From positions 2,344,913-2,408,912 of the forward strand of contig NC_051131.1 in assembly GCF_014839805.1 (NCBI RefSeq): a stretch of DNA of 64,000 bases. Reading direction: 5' to 3'. Below, piece after piece: positions 37,071 through 49,645 of this stretch. Within the stretch, counting starts at the first letter, position 1. The number at the start of each line of letters is the position of its first letter. The stretch comes from Manduca sexta. Lineage: Eukaryota; Arthropoda; Insecta; Lepidoptera; Sphingidae. The translations under genes and the position numbers were made by a program. The notes below the pieces were generated by a model. The model was not told the DNA's origin. It made no database searches and was given only the letters and a program-made list of their open reading frames with translations.

Positions 37071-39556
37071 AAGTCTGAAATCTACTGCAAGAAACGTTCG
37101 TTATAAAAATCTGTTTTTGTTTTGCTATGTTGTCCTTCGGTCGTGTCATGTGAATGCCACTACACATGTGGTTAAAATAAACCTTGATGTAAAATAAAAG
37201 CTTGTTTATTGGTATTTAGGGCTTTGAAATAAAATTTTCTGTAAATATGATGTATCTGAATAAATAAACTATACCTACAATTATATATGATCTATCTTTT
37301 GTTTGTACTGCACCAAGAATACAATAATGCAAACTCTCTTTAATGTTAAGATTGCATGTTTACGAAGCATGTTATAAATTCGAACCATTATGAAGTTGCA
37401 AGACATTAATGATTTCTTATAATACTTCGAGTATTTTAGTTTTTATATTTTGATGAAAAACCTCCTATAAATCATATAATTCCGTACAGTGTGATGAATT
37501 GTCAGCGTTATTTGATTTGTCGTTAACGTCGTCCGTGCAAACAGTGCTTAGAATTAGGTGGGTCCTCATTTCAGTTTCAGTTATATGTAAATAGGTCAAT
37601 AAAGTTTGGTAAATCGTTATAGGCGTACCTGCAGTCCGCTGCAGTCGGAGGTGGATTAACCCGCATGAATCCAATTATGTCGTAAGCCCGCTCACAAATT
37701 TCGATCATGCGAATTTCTCCCGTTTTGGTCACACATATTTTCGACTATTTTCGGAGTTAAAAACATTTTTTTTAATAGTCGTAGAAATGAGGTTATAAAT
37801 GATGGATACTTTTGGAAATTGACGAATTTTGTTGCTGTTTAATGAAAAATATTTTCTTTGTTTATACCGGAGTACGGTTAAGCCAGAGTGTTATAATTTT
37901 AAAAGTGTATGTGGAATTTTCCATGTAGATAAAGTAATTAATTATTAAGTAATTAAACAAGTTTTATTAATGATCTAAAGAGCCCTAAGTAATGTCTAGG
38001 ATTTTAATTTGTATTCAATAAGACGGTATGCCTACAACTACTGAAGTACGCTAGACGAAGTAAAGTCACCATTTAGTTCTTAATTTAACCCTTGGAGACA
38101 AAACGTAAGCGAATAAAAATTGATATTCAATATCTCGAATCGAAACATAACAAACTATCGTAACATAAACACTGTCAACTAAACGTTTCAGAATTCAAAC
38201 TGCACTCAGACTAAGCACTTAGTAACTTTGGCAGCACTTCGGAGAAGTGAAAATACGTGAGGAGCGAAGTTGGATTGTTTGCGACAAAAAGCTCATCGCT
38301 TGATCTCTTGGAAAAGTCGACGAACTATCAAAAAAACATCTCAGACGTTACAGTAGATCTTATCTGGCTATGTTTAATCTGTCTTGTTTCAAATCGAGCT
38401 ATTTTTCTTCGAGCCCGGAGGATAAACAATCGATAATCGACTTTATCCTAACATCATGAGAGATCTCTTTCCAATGATACTCAAATTGCTTTGTGATGTA
38501 AACACGGTGGATAACAGACTTTATATCTTTGAGATAAGATTGAATGTACGTTGTACGTGCCTTGTAAAGTTTCAATAAGCCCCGCCGTGCATCACATGCG
38601 ATTCGCCGGTGACACTTGTCTCATTTGACAGAACTTATTGAAAAATAAGCTTTCAGCATTTTTTCTTTCTATTTTAAAAGATTTTGATATATTTTATGTG
38701 ATTTTAAAAAAATGTTGTGATTTAATAAATTTATGTTCGATGGTTTCTATGTGTTTGCCTAACAAACATTTTACCATGCAAAATCGAAATTCAACTTCAA
38801 ATAAATTTACAAAAAAAGGTGCTGTGGTTAAAAATATTACAGAGAACTTTATCATGAAACTAACGATGCAAGTTGTATTTATTTTTATGTATAACTGCTG
38901 TATATATATCTTAGCAAACAATTTCCGCAGCAACATACGTAGAATTAAAGCTCAGTTCGCGCAATAAAAAAATATAATGACATGCGTCACATTTACATGG
39001 CAAAGTTCACAATATCGTTGCGCTCGCAGAGATACGGATTGAGGTTCGTTCACACGTAGCCGTGCAATATCTGTGTGGTATCCGTGCAGCGGAGGTGACC
39101 GTTAGGAAATAAAATTCAGATGTTGAAAGCATGTTAGTAAACAAAATAAAATCAGGAGAAGATTATGTGAAGTGTGTACTGTGTGGAGGACACTTCAGGA
39201 GAAGATTAGTAGACTATATATCGCACTCAGCTACGGAAAAAATTTAACTATAATCTACCCGCGTTTCAATTGTTTATATTGTATTCGATGTAATTGACAG
39301 CTTCGAAAAAAAGGTTTATTGTAACGAAAGTTACATATTATTTTTCGCTACCTAAATTCATTTTGTCTTCTCTCAATACAGTTTAGATAGCAGAGTACTG
39401 ATATGAAACAGGGATAAGTAAAATTTTTATAAAAAAAACCCCGAGTACTGAAGTACTTTTTTATACTTTCTGAATTGTATAGGCCGATACAACAAAATTC
39501 TCATTGATCACAATTTAAGTGATTGCGAAAGGTGTCTGCTTATTTTAACAAATTCT
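37071..39556. other. Non-coding stretch
   Basis: About 2.5 kb with no supported gene. The 109-residue open frame at 38638-38967 overlaps an equally long frame on the other strand and has no protein-like features. Confidence 0.4.
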
Positions 39557-39600
39557 TATAAATAAAACCGCCTCAATCCCCGTCAGTGCATTCAGTGCTG
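39557..39600 (+). promoter_or_regulatory. Candidate core promoter: TATAAATA plus TCAGT initiators
   Basis: TATAAATA at 39557-39564 is followed 28 bp later by TCAGT (A at 39585), the arthropod initiator. A second TCAGT has its A at 39594. Two CACGTG E-boxes (39619-39624, 39630-39635) follow just downstream. Spacing fits a focused insect promoter. No recognised gene follows, only a 37-codon frame. Confidence 0.35.
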
Positions 39601-39609
39601 TCTCTGGCA

Positions 39610-39723
39610 ATGTTCCTGCACGTGCCCTACACGTGTGTGTGTGACCGAGCTTCAACTCGCACAGAACTGAAAAGAACTAGTGATGAATGGAGACGGCTCC
39701 GAAGTTTCAGTGATAAATCATAA
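39610..39723 (+). CDS. Short open frame after the candidate promoter (37 codons, speculative)
   Basis: ATG at 39610 is the first ATG after the candidate initiators. The 37-residue frame starts MFLHVPYTCVCDRAS, is rich in Arg, Ser and Thr, and ends at TAA 39721-39723. There is no signal peptide or domain I recognise. It could be a short upstream frame, a first coding exon or chance. I list it only because of its position after the promoter-like elements. Confidence 0.15.
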   Translation: MFLHVPYTCVCDRASTRTELKRTSDEWRRLRSFSDKS

Positions 39724-40993
39724 TATAAATCGCACGCCGCATCACGTATTCATTGCAGCTGGCATTGATCGCGTGCTGATGGCACCCGTATCTTTTCAAA
39801 ACTACATTATGTATCCTTTATATGCGGGGTTGATGTAAATGAGTAATAGTTAGTATTTGCGCGTGTTAAGGCTCAAAATTAATATTTACTCGTAAAACTG
39901 AACATATTATTATTTAGTACTAGCACACTTAGTTTCTTGGCTGAAATAAATACAAATTACACCATTTAGAATATAGAATTATAGGATACTCCGTAGCCTC
40001 ACTCTATGATTATCACCCGACCCATCGAAAAGCACACAATATTTAATGGCCATCCTAGGATTTGAACATAAAGTACCATTATACGAAGGTTGCGGAAATA
40101 TTGTTCTACAAATACTATATTCCGTTTCATTGTACACTGTAGCAAATCTAAGTATAACAAAAGAAAAGCGAAATGAAGTGTCCTTGTAAACGAATTGTTC
40201 TATTACTGCGCAAACCTTCTGGAAAGGCTTTCAATTTGTTCACTAAGACAGAAACAATTGACGATGAGTTTACAAAAATATTTCTCTTTCGTTAATACGT
40301 AACTTTCCTTTTAGGTGATTTAATGTAGATGTATTTTTGCTCACGGCTTTGCGTATAATGTCATTTGAAACATAAAGAGCACAGATTGTGCTCTGAGGAG
40401 ATGCTTTGAAAATTAACCTTATTTATAAGTGCTCAAGTTGCAATACTGGTTGTAGGTATTCTGCAGTTTCCTGAACATCTTTATAGTGAGACTCGTAGCA
40501 CGTGCGTCGCAAACGATGCTACTTGACACAGCAAAACGATCATGAATGGGAGTCACGATGTATCGCCTTTTCATACCGGCTATGTTAAGGCGCTTTTATA
40601 CCATATCATCAGAAGAGCATCTTTTAAATTGTAAAGATGTTTGGGTTTTTATTATAAGTTCCTCAGTCTTATGGTTTTGCGTTTCTGGCATACAAATTGG
40701 CCTAAACAAGAGGTAAAGTAATATTTAGTAACTGAAAAAAAAATTACAATGTATTGTGAACAGTAGAAAATTATAACTTTATTCATTTCTTTAAATTTGT
40801 TTTTACATAAATTGACCAAGTCCTGGTTTTTACTCGAAAAAGAGTGCTCTTACACTTTTAGAAAAAGCTTATTGCAGTGGTAGAACATCGTGTAAAGACT
40901 AGTAGTTGTGTGAAAACAAAGAATCAATATATTAATCGCCAATACGCGCTCAACCTACACATCTGAACCTCCACTTTGACAAGCCTCCAATAA
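39724..40993. other. Non-coding stretch
   Basis: No gene or repeat recognised. Confidence 0.4.
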
Positions 40994-41344
40994 TTTATAC
41001 TAATATATAAAAAAGAAGAGTTTATTTATCCCGAGGCGCTATTCTCAGGAATTACTAAACCGATTTAGATTTTTTTCTCCTAGGAAGCTTCATTTAGCTC
41101 GATTTGGCGGTAGGCTCGCTCCCTATCACATCATGGGATGGATCACACTTGGCGAAAAGTGGTTGCCCTGGTTGCGCCTCTGCATACCCCTTCGGGGATA
41201 AATGCGTGATTATGTGTGTGTGTGTGTGAGGAAGCTTCATTATTTTTGACTTCTATAGGCTACTTCTTATCCCGGGAAAATATAAAGCATGTTTTTATCC
41301 TTGAAAAACTTCTTCACGCGCGCGGAGCCACGAACAAAAACTAG
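40994..41344 (+). mobile_element. Helitron with a nested SINE
   Basis: The left end TTTATACTAATATATAAA matches the TCTATACTATTATATAAA start of the Helitrons at 62-64 kb, with the second base changed. The right end is ACGCGCGCGGAGCCACGAAC then AAAAACTAG, followed by T, which is the Helitron hairpin plus CTAG. The interior has ATCCCGGGAAAATATAAAGC. It lacks the 124-bp array. A SINE-A fragment splits it at 41095-41228. Confidence 0.7.
41095..41228 (+). mobile_element. SINE family A, 5'-truncated, nested in the Helitron
   Basis: Body from GGCGGTAGGCTCGCTCCC through GGCGAAAAGTGGTTGCCC and CTTCGGGGATAAATGCGTGA to a (GT)n tail. The 13-bp direct repeat AGGAAGCTTCATT flanks it at 41082-41094 and 41229-41241. 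Removing the SINE and one repeat restores continuous Helitron sequence. Confidence 0.88.
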
Positions 41345-42165
41345 TTTATAATAAATTGTAATATTTTCTCTCACTACAATATATAATTTTGTAAGTTAGT
41401 GTTTATGTTTTACTTACTGTTCTGGTTTTACTGTAAACAATAAATTAGATTTTACAAGTATTTACTACTCTCATTAAAGAGGAGTATTGGTATTTTAAAA
41501 AGCGAAATTACAGCTGTAAAATATGCCGTCAAACACCAGTGATATTATCATTGACGTATATTCTATAGACTTGAACGTCCATATAAACTATTTGTTCAAA
41601 TCTGATCCAAAATGACAACCAAAACGTCACTGTTATTTATAACCTATTTATTCACTGGAACAACAAATAATTTTACTTATTTGACTAATATTTTTTATTC
41701 AAATCCAGGTTTACACTTAGACTCCCGTTTTTATATCATGAGCGCCACTCCGTACACAACCACAAGCTGTGAATATTAACCATACTAAAGTCAGTTTGAA
41801 TGGATATCAGTTCAAATCATTTGAACACAATGAGTGTTCGGACCGCCAAATCTAGTAGGTAGTACATATTATATCGATGGATATTATAGTAACGAAATAT
41901 GACCTAATTTATTATTTAACTAATATCGTCAATATTTTATAACTCAAGCACAAGGGGTAAGTAGGCACGTATCGTCTACCCCTAATCCATTATCTTTTGT
42001 TGACAAATGAGAATCATCCTCAGAGAAATGGAGTATTGTTGTTTGACCGTCTTTGTTCGAGATACTTTCATAACTTTCTAGGCCGTACGGAGATGATAGA
42101 AGATATTTTTTATTGAATACTTTGCCCAACAAATATTTATATTGACCATTATTTTTATGATATAA
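41345..42165. other. Non-coding stretch
   Basis: No gene recognised. Confidence 0.4.
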
Positions 42166-42484
42166 CTAGCTTTTGCCCGCGGCTCCGCCCGCGTTATAAA
42201 GTTTTTCAGGCTAAAGTTTTCCGTTATAAAAGTAGTAGTTTCCCGGGAGCCTCTCAAACTGTCTCCATACCAAATTTCATCTTAATACGTTGGGTAGTTT
42301 TTGAGTTTAACACGTTCAGGCAGACAGATGCAGCGGGGGACTTTGTTTTATAATATATTTTTTAGTACTTTTTAAGAGGAATAATCCCGTCATACATCAT
42401 TGTTGCATAACTTTAATCGTTTACGCAGCGCACGCAACGGAAGCTCTCAAAACTAATAATTTTTCCCCGTCTTTGCAACATGTT

Positions 42485-43720
42485 TCATTACTGCTCCGCT
42501 CCGATTGGTCATAGCGTGATGATATATAGCCTATAGCACTCCAGGAACAAAGGGCTATCCAACACAAAAAGATTTTTTCAGTTCAAACACGGTAGTTCCT
42601 GAGATTAGCCATTACTGCTCCGCTCCTATTAGTCATAGCGTGATGATATATAGCCTATAGCACTCCAGGAACAAAGTGCTATCCAACACAAAAATTTTTT
42701 TCAGTTCGATGTGATAGTTCCTGAGATTAGCCATTACTGCTCCGCTCCTATTGGTCATAGCGTGATGATATATACCCCATAGTACTCCACGAACAAAGAA
42801 CTATCCAACACAAAAATATTTTTTCAGTTTGAACCGGTAGTTCCTGAGATTAGCCATTACTGCTCCGCTCCTATTAGTCATAGCGTGATGATATATAGCC
42901 TATAGCACTCCAGGAACAAAGGGCTATCCAACACAAAAAGATTTTTTCAGTTCAAACACGGTAGTTCCTGAGATTAGCCATTACTGCTCCGCTCCTATTA
43001 GTCATAGCGTGATGATATATAGCCTATAGTACTCCAGGAACAAAGTGCTATCCAACACAAAATTTTTTTTTTCAGTTCGATGTGATAGTTCCTGAGATTA
43101 GCCATTACTGCTCCGCTCCTATTGGTCATAGCGTGATGATATATACCCCATAGTACTCCACGAACAAAGAACTATCCAACACAAAAATATTTTTTCAGTT
43201 TGAACCGGTAGTTCCTGAGATTAGCCATTACTGCTCCGCTCCTATTAGTCATAGCGTGATGATATATAGCCTATAGCACTACACTAATAAAGAGCTATCC
43301 AACACAAAAAGAATTTTTCAGTTCGAACCGGTAGTTCCTGAGATTAGTCATTACTGCTCCGCTCCTATTGGTCATAGCGTGATGATATATAGCCTATAGC
43401 ACTACACTAATAAAGAGCTATCCAACACAAAAAGAATTTTTCAGTTTGGACCGGTAGTTCCTGAGATTAGCCATTACTGCCCCGCTCCTATTGGGTATAG
43501 CGTGATGATATATAGTCTATAGCACTCCACGAACAAAGGGCTATCCAACACAAAAATAATTTTTCAGTTTGGACCGGTAGTTCCTGAGATTAGCCATTAC
43601 TGCCCCGCTCCTATTGGGTATAGCGTGATGATATATAGCCTATAGCACTCCACGAACAAAGGGCTATCCAACGCAAAAAGAATTTTTCAATTTGGACTGG
43701 TAGTTCCTGAGATTAGCGCG
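42485..43720 (-). repeat. Tandem array, about 124-bp unit, 10 copies with higher-order structure
   Basis: Each unit contains CATTACTGCTCCGCTCCTAT, CATAGCGTGATGATATATA, GCTATCCAACACAAAAA and GTAGTTCCTGAGATTAGC in plus-strand order. Unit variants by position run A-B-C-A-B-C-D-D-E-E. The three types at 42485-42855 (diagnostic GGGCTATCC, GTGCTATCC with TTCGATGTGATAG, and GAACTATCC) recur in the same order at 42855-43225. Confidence 0.85.
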
Positions 43721-43722
43721 TT

Positions 43723-43778
43723 CAAACAACAAACAAACAAACAAACAAACAAACAAACAAACAAACAAACAAACAAAC
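43723..43778. repeat. (AAAC)n microsatellite inside the Helitron
   Basis: About 14 AAAC repeats. The same motif, as (GTTT)n, occupies the same place near the 5' end in the copies at 62495-62534 (about 10 repeats) and 63611-63630 (about 5), so it is an inherent part of the element with variable length. Confidence 0.9.
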
Positions 43779-46700
43779 TCTTCAGCTTTATATAATAGTA
43801 TAGATAATATTGATGAGAGTTTCCAGACAATAAACAATAGTATAAGTTTATCTATGCGAACCTTTTTTACATTGTTTTCTTAATTACTATGTTTGGTAAA
43901 TATTTACCTATACATAATAAATGTAGTACAGTTTTCCTCAAATACTTTGAATTCAGAACGTCTACATTTAACTGAACTGATAAGTTAAAAACTACGTAAA
44001 ATCGTTCTTAAATTCCCAGCTAAACTGCAAGTTAAGTTTTGGTTACGACTGGCAAATTAAATATTATTTTTATTGCACTGAAACTTTTATTCCCTCGACT
44101 GAGGTAAAACTATTATGAATAGATAACATTTTATTAAAGAAAAGTTAAACCGCAAACCGAAGTTGGGTTGTAAAATATGTTTAAATAGAATATTTGCGAA
44201 CGGCGGGCGGCGGGCAGCGAGGTCGTCATTTGAAAATAATTTCATGCCAAAGTTTTACTGCTGAAGTCACTTTCGTATGCGCTAATTGCATCATTTGAAA
44301 TCGTTAAAAGCTTTCCCAGCTCTTATTCATTTGTAAAGTAATAGTTTAATTGAGTTACACTGTTTTAATGGCACTCAATAACTATGCTGATAAATATTTA
44401 AAGTTTTTGTTGTTTTTACCTTTGATCTTTGGACCCTGTGTTAAAAAGAGCATTGCAGCATTCCAGTGGCTTGATCAAAAATTTTACAATAAATGTTTTA
44501 TGAATATTTTGGCATATTTTAAAGCTAAAATCATTTAATTAAATAAAATATTTTTTGGAGGCCTTAAAGCAAAATAAATCTATACTTATTGTATAATAAA
44601 TTAACTTAAGGGTTGATACTGATTTATTAACATATATTGAATTTATGTAATAATATTGGTGCTGTCTTTTTACAAGGACGGGCTATTACTGAGCCAAGGA
44701 CGGGAAATAATGTTATGTAGTTCTAGCCTTATTTTCGGTACAAAATATGGTTCCTCTCTGTATGCATACACCATTTTTTTTTACTATGACTTACGTTTGT
44801 TTGCAAGACAAATGTCGCCTTATACAAACACACTGGACTTTCGGGTGAGCGCTTTAGGCGCTCGCAACCCTTGGAAATTAGGTGACCATACTGCAGGTAA
44901 CCCACTAACGGGTTTCGAACCTCTTTTCATGACGGCCACTGGGAAAGGATGATATCAACGATTAGGAATGAGCGTATTTGACAATCTATCCATTACGTAC
45001 TTGTAAGCACGCGGGTCGAAAATATTAGAAGGGTCGGGGGGACGGGGAATGCAGTGAGGTCCTCGGCGTCGAGGGCGGAACTGCGTTTTTGTAGACTATG
45101 ACTTATTAGAGACTTTGGAAGTCGTTTCTACGACGAATAGCCAGAGTGATATCGTTCTCTGGGTCTGTATGAACTGAACGCGGTCGTCTCCATTTAGCGC
45201 AATCGAAAAGAGCTATACATCATTGTTGTTTATTGAATATGTGTAATATTATATATCTAGTAGCAAAAATAGTGGTCCTGTGCCATCGAAGATATTGTAT
45301 AGTTCTTACAAACCCATTAATATTGGACTCAAACCTTTTGAACGTAATTACAGTTATATAAATTGTGTAGATTAGTTCTAATGCAAGTTACTTAAGTGGC
45401 TTCAGTCAATAATAATCATCAATTAGTGTCACAATACGAAAGGAGCATTAAGTTTTTGTTACTTACAAATATTTGAAGACGTTATACTAATTAAACGCTT
45501 AGTGCAGCACTTAGATGGTATTTGTTTAATACTTAGAAAATAAAATGTTTTTTGTAATTAAAATATAAATAGATCCTAGAAGGTCTAACAGTACTATGTT
45601 TTATAAAAAAAAAACAGTTTTTAATTTACACAGGTTTATGTGACAAAAAGTTATTTAGTGTAGTTTGTTATGACAATTATATCAACATCCTATGTTTATA
45701 ACTACATTCAATGTAAATGAAATATTCTGATTCTAGTAACACTATTTTCTGTAGTATTAGAGGGGTAATCGAACAGAGAACTCTATCGAACTCTCTATGC
45801 CTGAACTTAAATTAAGAACTTTAAATAAAAGGGTTAGAGGATATTTTTATTTGTCCCCAGATTTGTCTTCTTCGGCCCACACTATTAAGCTACAATTGTT
45901 ATCGCTAAATGGGTGCTAATCTACCTTTATTATACTGGCAATGTACAGTGAGTCCGCTACACCAGATGGTAGGTGCAGTGCAGGTAGCAACTGAAGCGAA
46001 AGGTTGATCCCTTGCCAAGCGACATATTTATACCCTGGAACATGACACATTTACGCAAACCTGCTTGTTTTCCTATCTTCTGTCTAAACTACAAAGAAAA
46101 ACAAAGAATGATGTAATGTTTCGCCCTTCATAACGCTTTAAGTAATCCAATAAATAAACCCAATTGGTGTCACAACAGACGCTGAGTATATTATCTGTGT
46201 CCCGGAGCTAATATTGCGAGGACCGTACAAATGTGTGAACACTCCGACTCGTGTAATTCGTTTTAAATTCATGGGTGCATTTACCGTACATTGTTTTATT
46301 TATGAACTTACATTCTTTGCTTGGAAGTCTTTTAGGTTTATTTCATTGCATCGTACCAAAAATACAAATAAATTATGAGCGATATTAGGCTGTTAACGTG
46401 CGTCAAGAGGATTAGTAGTAAAAATTACTGCTAGTTATTTGTTCAGTCTTTTTGAATTTTTTATGTAAATTTAAGTTCGCGGCTTTATCCCCGAGAGGAT
46501 AAGCTGGACTGCATTTGGCGTATCCATACATTGCATTGTTCATGTACGACACAGGTTATGGTAGACGACGAGAATTTGGATAGAATTTGCACGCAACTAG
46601 ACCTTACCTTTGACCGGCGAAAAAGAATGAGACAAAAGACGTGTGTCAAGATAGCATGTGGCGCTCAATAGTCTCTGTAAACCCCTGTGCGATAAGGGCG

Positions 46701-47699
46701 TGAGCGCGTGTGTATAAAGTAGAGCAACTTCAGGATTCACATGAATTATTATGCAATTTTCTATTCTATAAAACTGCACAGAATATTTTTTTTGGCAAAG
46801 AGCAAAACCGCAAGAAAATGAAATTAAATCAAAATCCTCCATCTGCAACTCTATTTTCGTCTTAATAAATAAGTTTAAATCCACAGCGCATAGTCTTCAC
46901 TTAGGGCCAATTAATTACCACATAATTGTCGAAAGTTAGGACCTCTTAATTTAATTTAGTAATTAAATTAGCATACGTTCGTAGTATTAATTAATTCGGC
47001 TCGCTACAGAAACGGCTTAACGATGCGCTTTGTTAGTTTATTTGTTTTAAATCGGCAATCTGGTTTCTAATTTACTAATGGAATGTTGTCCGAAAACTCT
47101 GCAAATATGATTTGTACGTAGCTCAGGTGAATACGTACGTCTTAAACTCCTTGGGGGTAGGTAGAAAGTAGAGATGCAACTATTACTCTCTCTTCTCAGA
47201 AGCAATTTTAAACACCATCAAATGATGACGTGATGTAGAAAAAATCAATTCTTGAGCCGTACACCTATCAGATTTTGTTGTTCGATCTGGGAATTGTGAT
47301 TCGAAAGAAGAGCCTTATATTTCATAGACAAGGTGAGCTAATAATATTAGTCAATGTGTTTACATTTTTACCACATATACTCGATGATGGCCCACTACTA
47401 TAAAAAGGCAACATAGTACTTAAAACATAATATACAGATATGTTTTAAGCAAGAACAGTATTAAAACATAGATATTCATAGCTAAAGGTTGGGTCAGTAG
47501 TCATACAAACCGCAAGATCTAATTACCACTTAACACAAATCTTGATGATCCAATTAAACGGACTAATCATATTGCAGATATAATTACTGCGACTCCACAA
47601 CATAAGATAATATACATATCATGATAATATATATCAGGTATAATTATAATATTTGTTCTCACTTACATACCGGAGCTAACAACGGCATGCTTTTGAATT

Positions 47700-48020
47700 A
47701 ACCAACATTCAGCTGGAATCTTATTCACCGAAACCGCAGCCAGTTTGCTAACTTGTTGCAGTTGACACGTTAATTGTGCACGTCGACGCCCTTTATTACC
47801 CTATTGTAGCTAACGATAATGCCCATTAGTCGCATTACAACGCTCGTCGTGTACGCGCCGGTACTTCGCTTAATGCAATACACTGAGCAATGTAACCGAA
47901 GCGGCGCTAACGTGTCACTCCGAACAATGCCAGTTTAGCCCGCCCGGAACACGCTGACACTTCCAGCGTGATAATTATAAAAGCTTTCAGGAGTTTATTC
48001 CGACGTGTTAATTCAAGTTA
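47700..48020 (+). promoter_or_regulatory. CpG-richer stretch with TATA box, weak promoter candidate
   Basis: TATAAAAG at 47976-47983 is preceded by about 270 bp that is clearly richer in CpG than the surroundings. It is followed about 37 bp later by TTCAAGTT at an initiator-like distance. No recognised exon follows. Confidence 0.2.
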
Positions 48021-49611
48021 GTGTTTAAAAACAGACTTTATTTCTAGTTTATGTAGCGTTAAATGCACTTAGCATTGTGGTTGCGAGCTCAAATAATTTT
48101 ATTTCAGTCGTGTGTTTTTACAAAAAAGTTTTAATTTTATTTGTCAGTAGCGAATAAGAAAATATTATAGCAACACTTGGTCAGGAAGCAGGAAGTCAAA
48201 AGTCATTCAAAAACATTATAATCTACAAAGTATGCGAGACGAAAATATAGTTGATATCTAAAATAATACAAATTAGAGCTATATTAACATTAACTGCGCG
48301 GTTAATAGCATATAAATTAATCAATTCTGAAATATAAAATTTGTTGCTTTTTATTTAGGTCAAAATAAAAATATATAGCAAACTAATATCAAAAGACTCC
48401 TCAAAGTATTTTAGGCTAATTGTATTAATATTCATTTATAATTAATGTTTTATCAATATAATCTTTGTATCCTACGTAATACAATTTAATTTCGCACGGC
48501 CAAGCGACTACACGGCAGCTATTATAATTTGTAAGGTACGTTCCAGCATTCACGGAGCCTATTTCCATAAATCTGGTACACAGCGTACATCCCGCGTCGG
48601 TTACATAATCTTAGCTCTTTGACACTAATACACTTACACGACGCAGCAGTGGGATATTACCGGACGCGGACTCAGTCGGACGGTTCAATTAACGTCGGTA
48701 TTAGCGACCGGCCGTGCACAGAATTACCAGAGGATTATACTAACAGTCTCGCAGCGATCCAAACTCCTGATGCCAACTGTATGGAAAATTGGCACATAAA
48801 TTATTTGGGGTAACATGTATAGACGGCGGATTTACACATTAAAGGGGTATTCAGTAACTGTTCGACTGTCTATGCTAAATTATGTGTTATGGTTTTAGGG
48901 ACATTGTTTTATTAGTGGCAACTGTCTCTATACTTCAGATAACAATTATTTGGGGTAATATTGATATATAGACTGCGACTTTAATGTTCTTGAAGGGGTA
49001 ATCGGTAATTGTTAGTCTGCTATGCTAAAATATCATATACTGTGGTCCGATTTGAAGGACATTGTGATTAGTGTAGTTTCATTATGAGATAACATGTTCT
49101 GTCTTAGGAAGACGTGTATTGCAGATTTTGTAATTTAAAGTCCTTATGGTGTTGGTGTTTTTTTTTATCAGAATGTAGTCAGACAGGTAAGTGGTCTATC
49201 TAATGGTAAGTAGTCAATACTCTTTGCAGACTTATACAGACACGTTAATAATTAATGAATAAAATAATAGTTTTGAAATATTATTCAGAAGAATGATATT
49301 GTATAAATATACTATCATGTTTTATGTTTTTTCAATTGTTGAAACAATATTTCTTTCCCGGAATTGGAAATATTTAATTAATACAATAAAAAAATCGATT
49401 AAAATGTATAATACTTTTTATATACAACGAATTCACGGAAATCTTGCATTCAAGAATTAATTTACGGATCGGGCCTTGTTTGTGCAAGCTGAAGGCTCTC
49501 TTTATAATGCCATCTTAAGCTATCATCTATTTACAAAGAGCTAACCCTCCAACGGACTTATTTTCTGTGGACATAATAAATGGTAATTGTTTACTAGAGG
49601 TTTCGGCTTTG

Positions 49612-49645
49612 ATTTAGGTTTAAGTTTAGGTTTAGGTTTAGGTTT
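49612..49645 (+). repeat. Short (TTTAGG)n tract
   Basis: Five or so near-perfect GGTTTA hexamers. It is not the insect telomeric pentamer TTAGG. Probably an ordinary hexanucleotide microsatellite. Confidence 0.75.

Larger units (their letters stand above)
42166..43804 (-). mobile_element. Non-autonomous Helitron with 10-unit internal tandem array
   Basis: On the minus strand it starts TCTATACTATTATATAAAGC. An (GTTT)n tract follows (43778-43723), then about ten tandem units of about 124 bp (43720-42485), then a unique tail (42484-42166) ending in the GC hairpin CGCGGGCGGAGCCGCGGGC and AAAAGCTAG. It lies precisely between A (complement of 43805) and T (complement of 42165). No Rep/helicase coding sequence is present, so it would depend on proteins from an autonomous Helitron elsewhere. 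Length 1639 bp, against 1033 bp for the five-unit copy at 62469-63501. Confidence 0.85.

Noticed and set aside
38638..38967. 109-residue plus-strand open frame
   Set aside because: Overlaps an 80-residue frame on the opposite strand, is rich in Ile/Lys/Phe/Asn as expected of AT-rich DNA, and shows no family motif.
42160..43805. CRISPR-like array
   Set aside because: Units of about 124 bp are contiguous without unique spacers and lie inside a Helitron; the sequence is eukaryotic.
44825..44945. tRNA gene
   Set aside because: Only a B-box-like string (GGTTCGAAACCC on minus) is visible; no cloverleaf or A box at the proper distance.
49612..49645. Interstitial telomere
   Set aside because: Unit is TTTAGG, not the insect TTAGG, and the tract is short.
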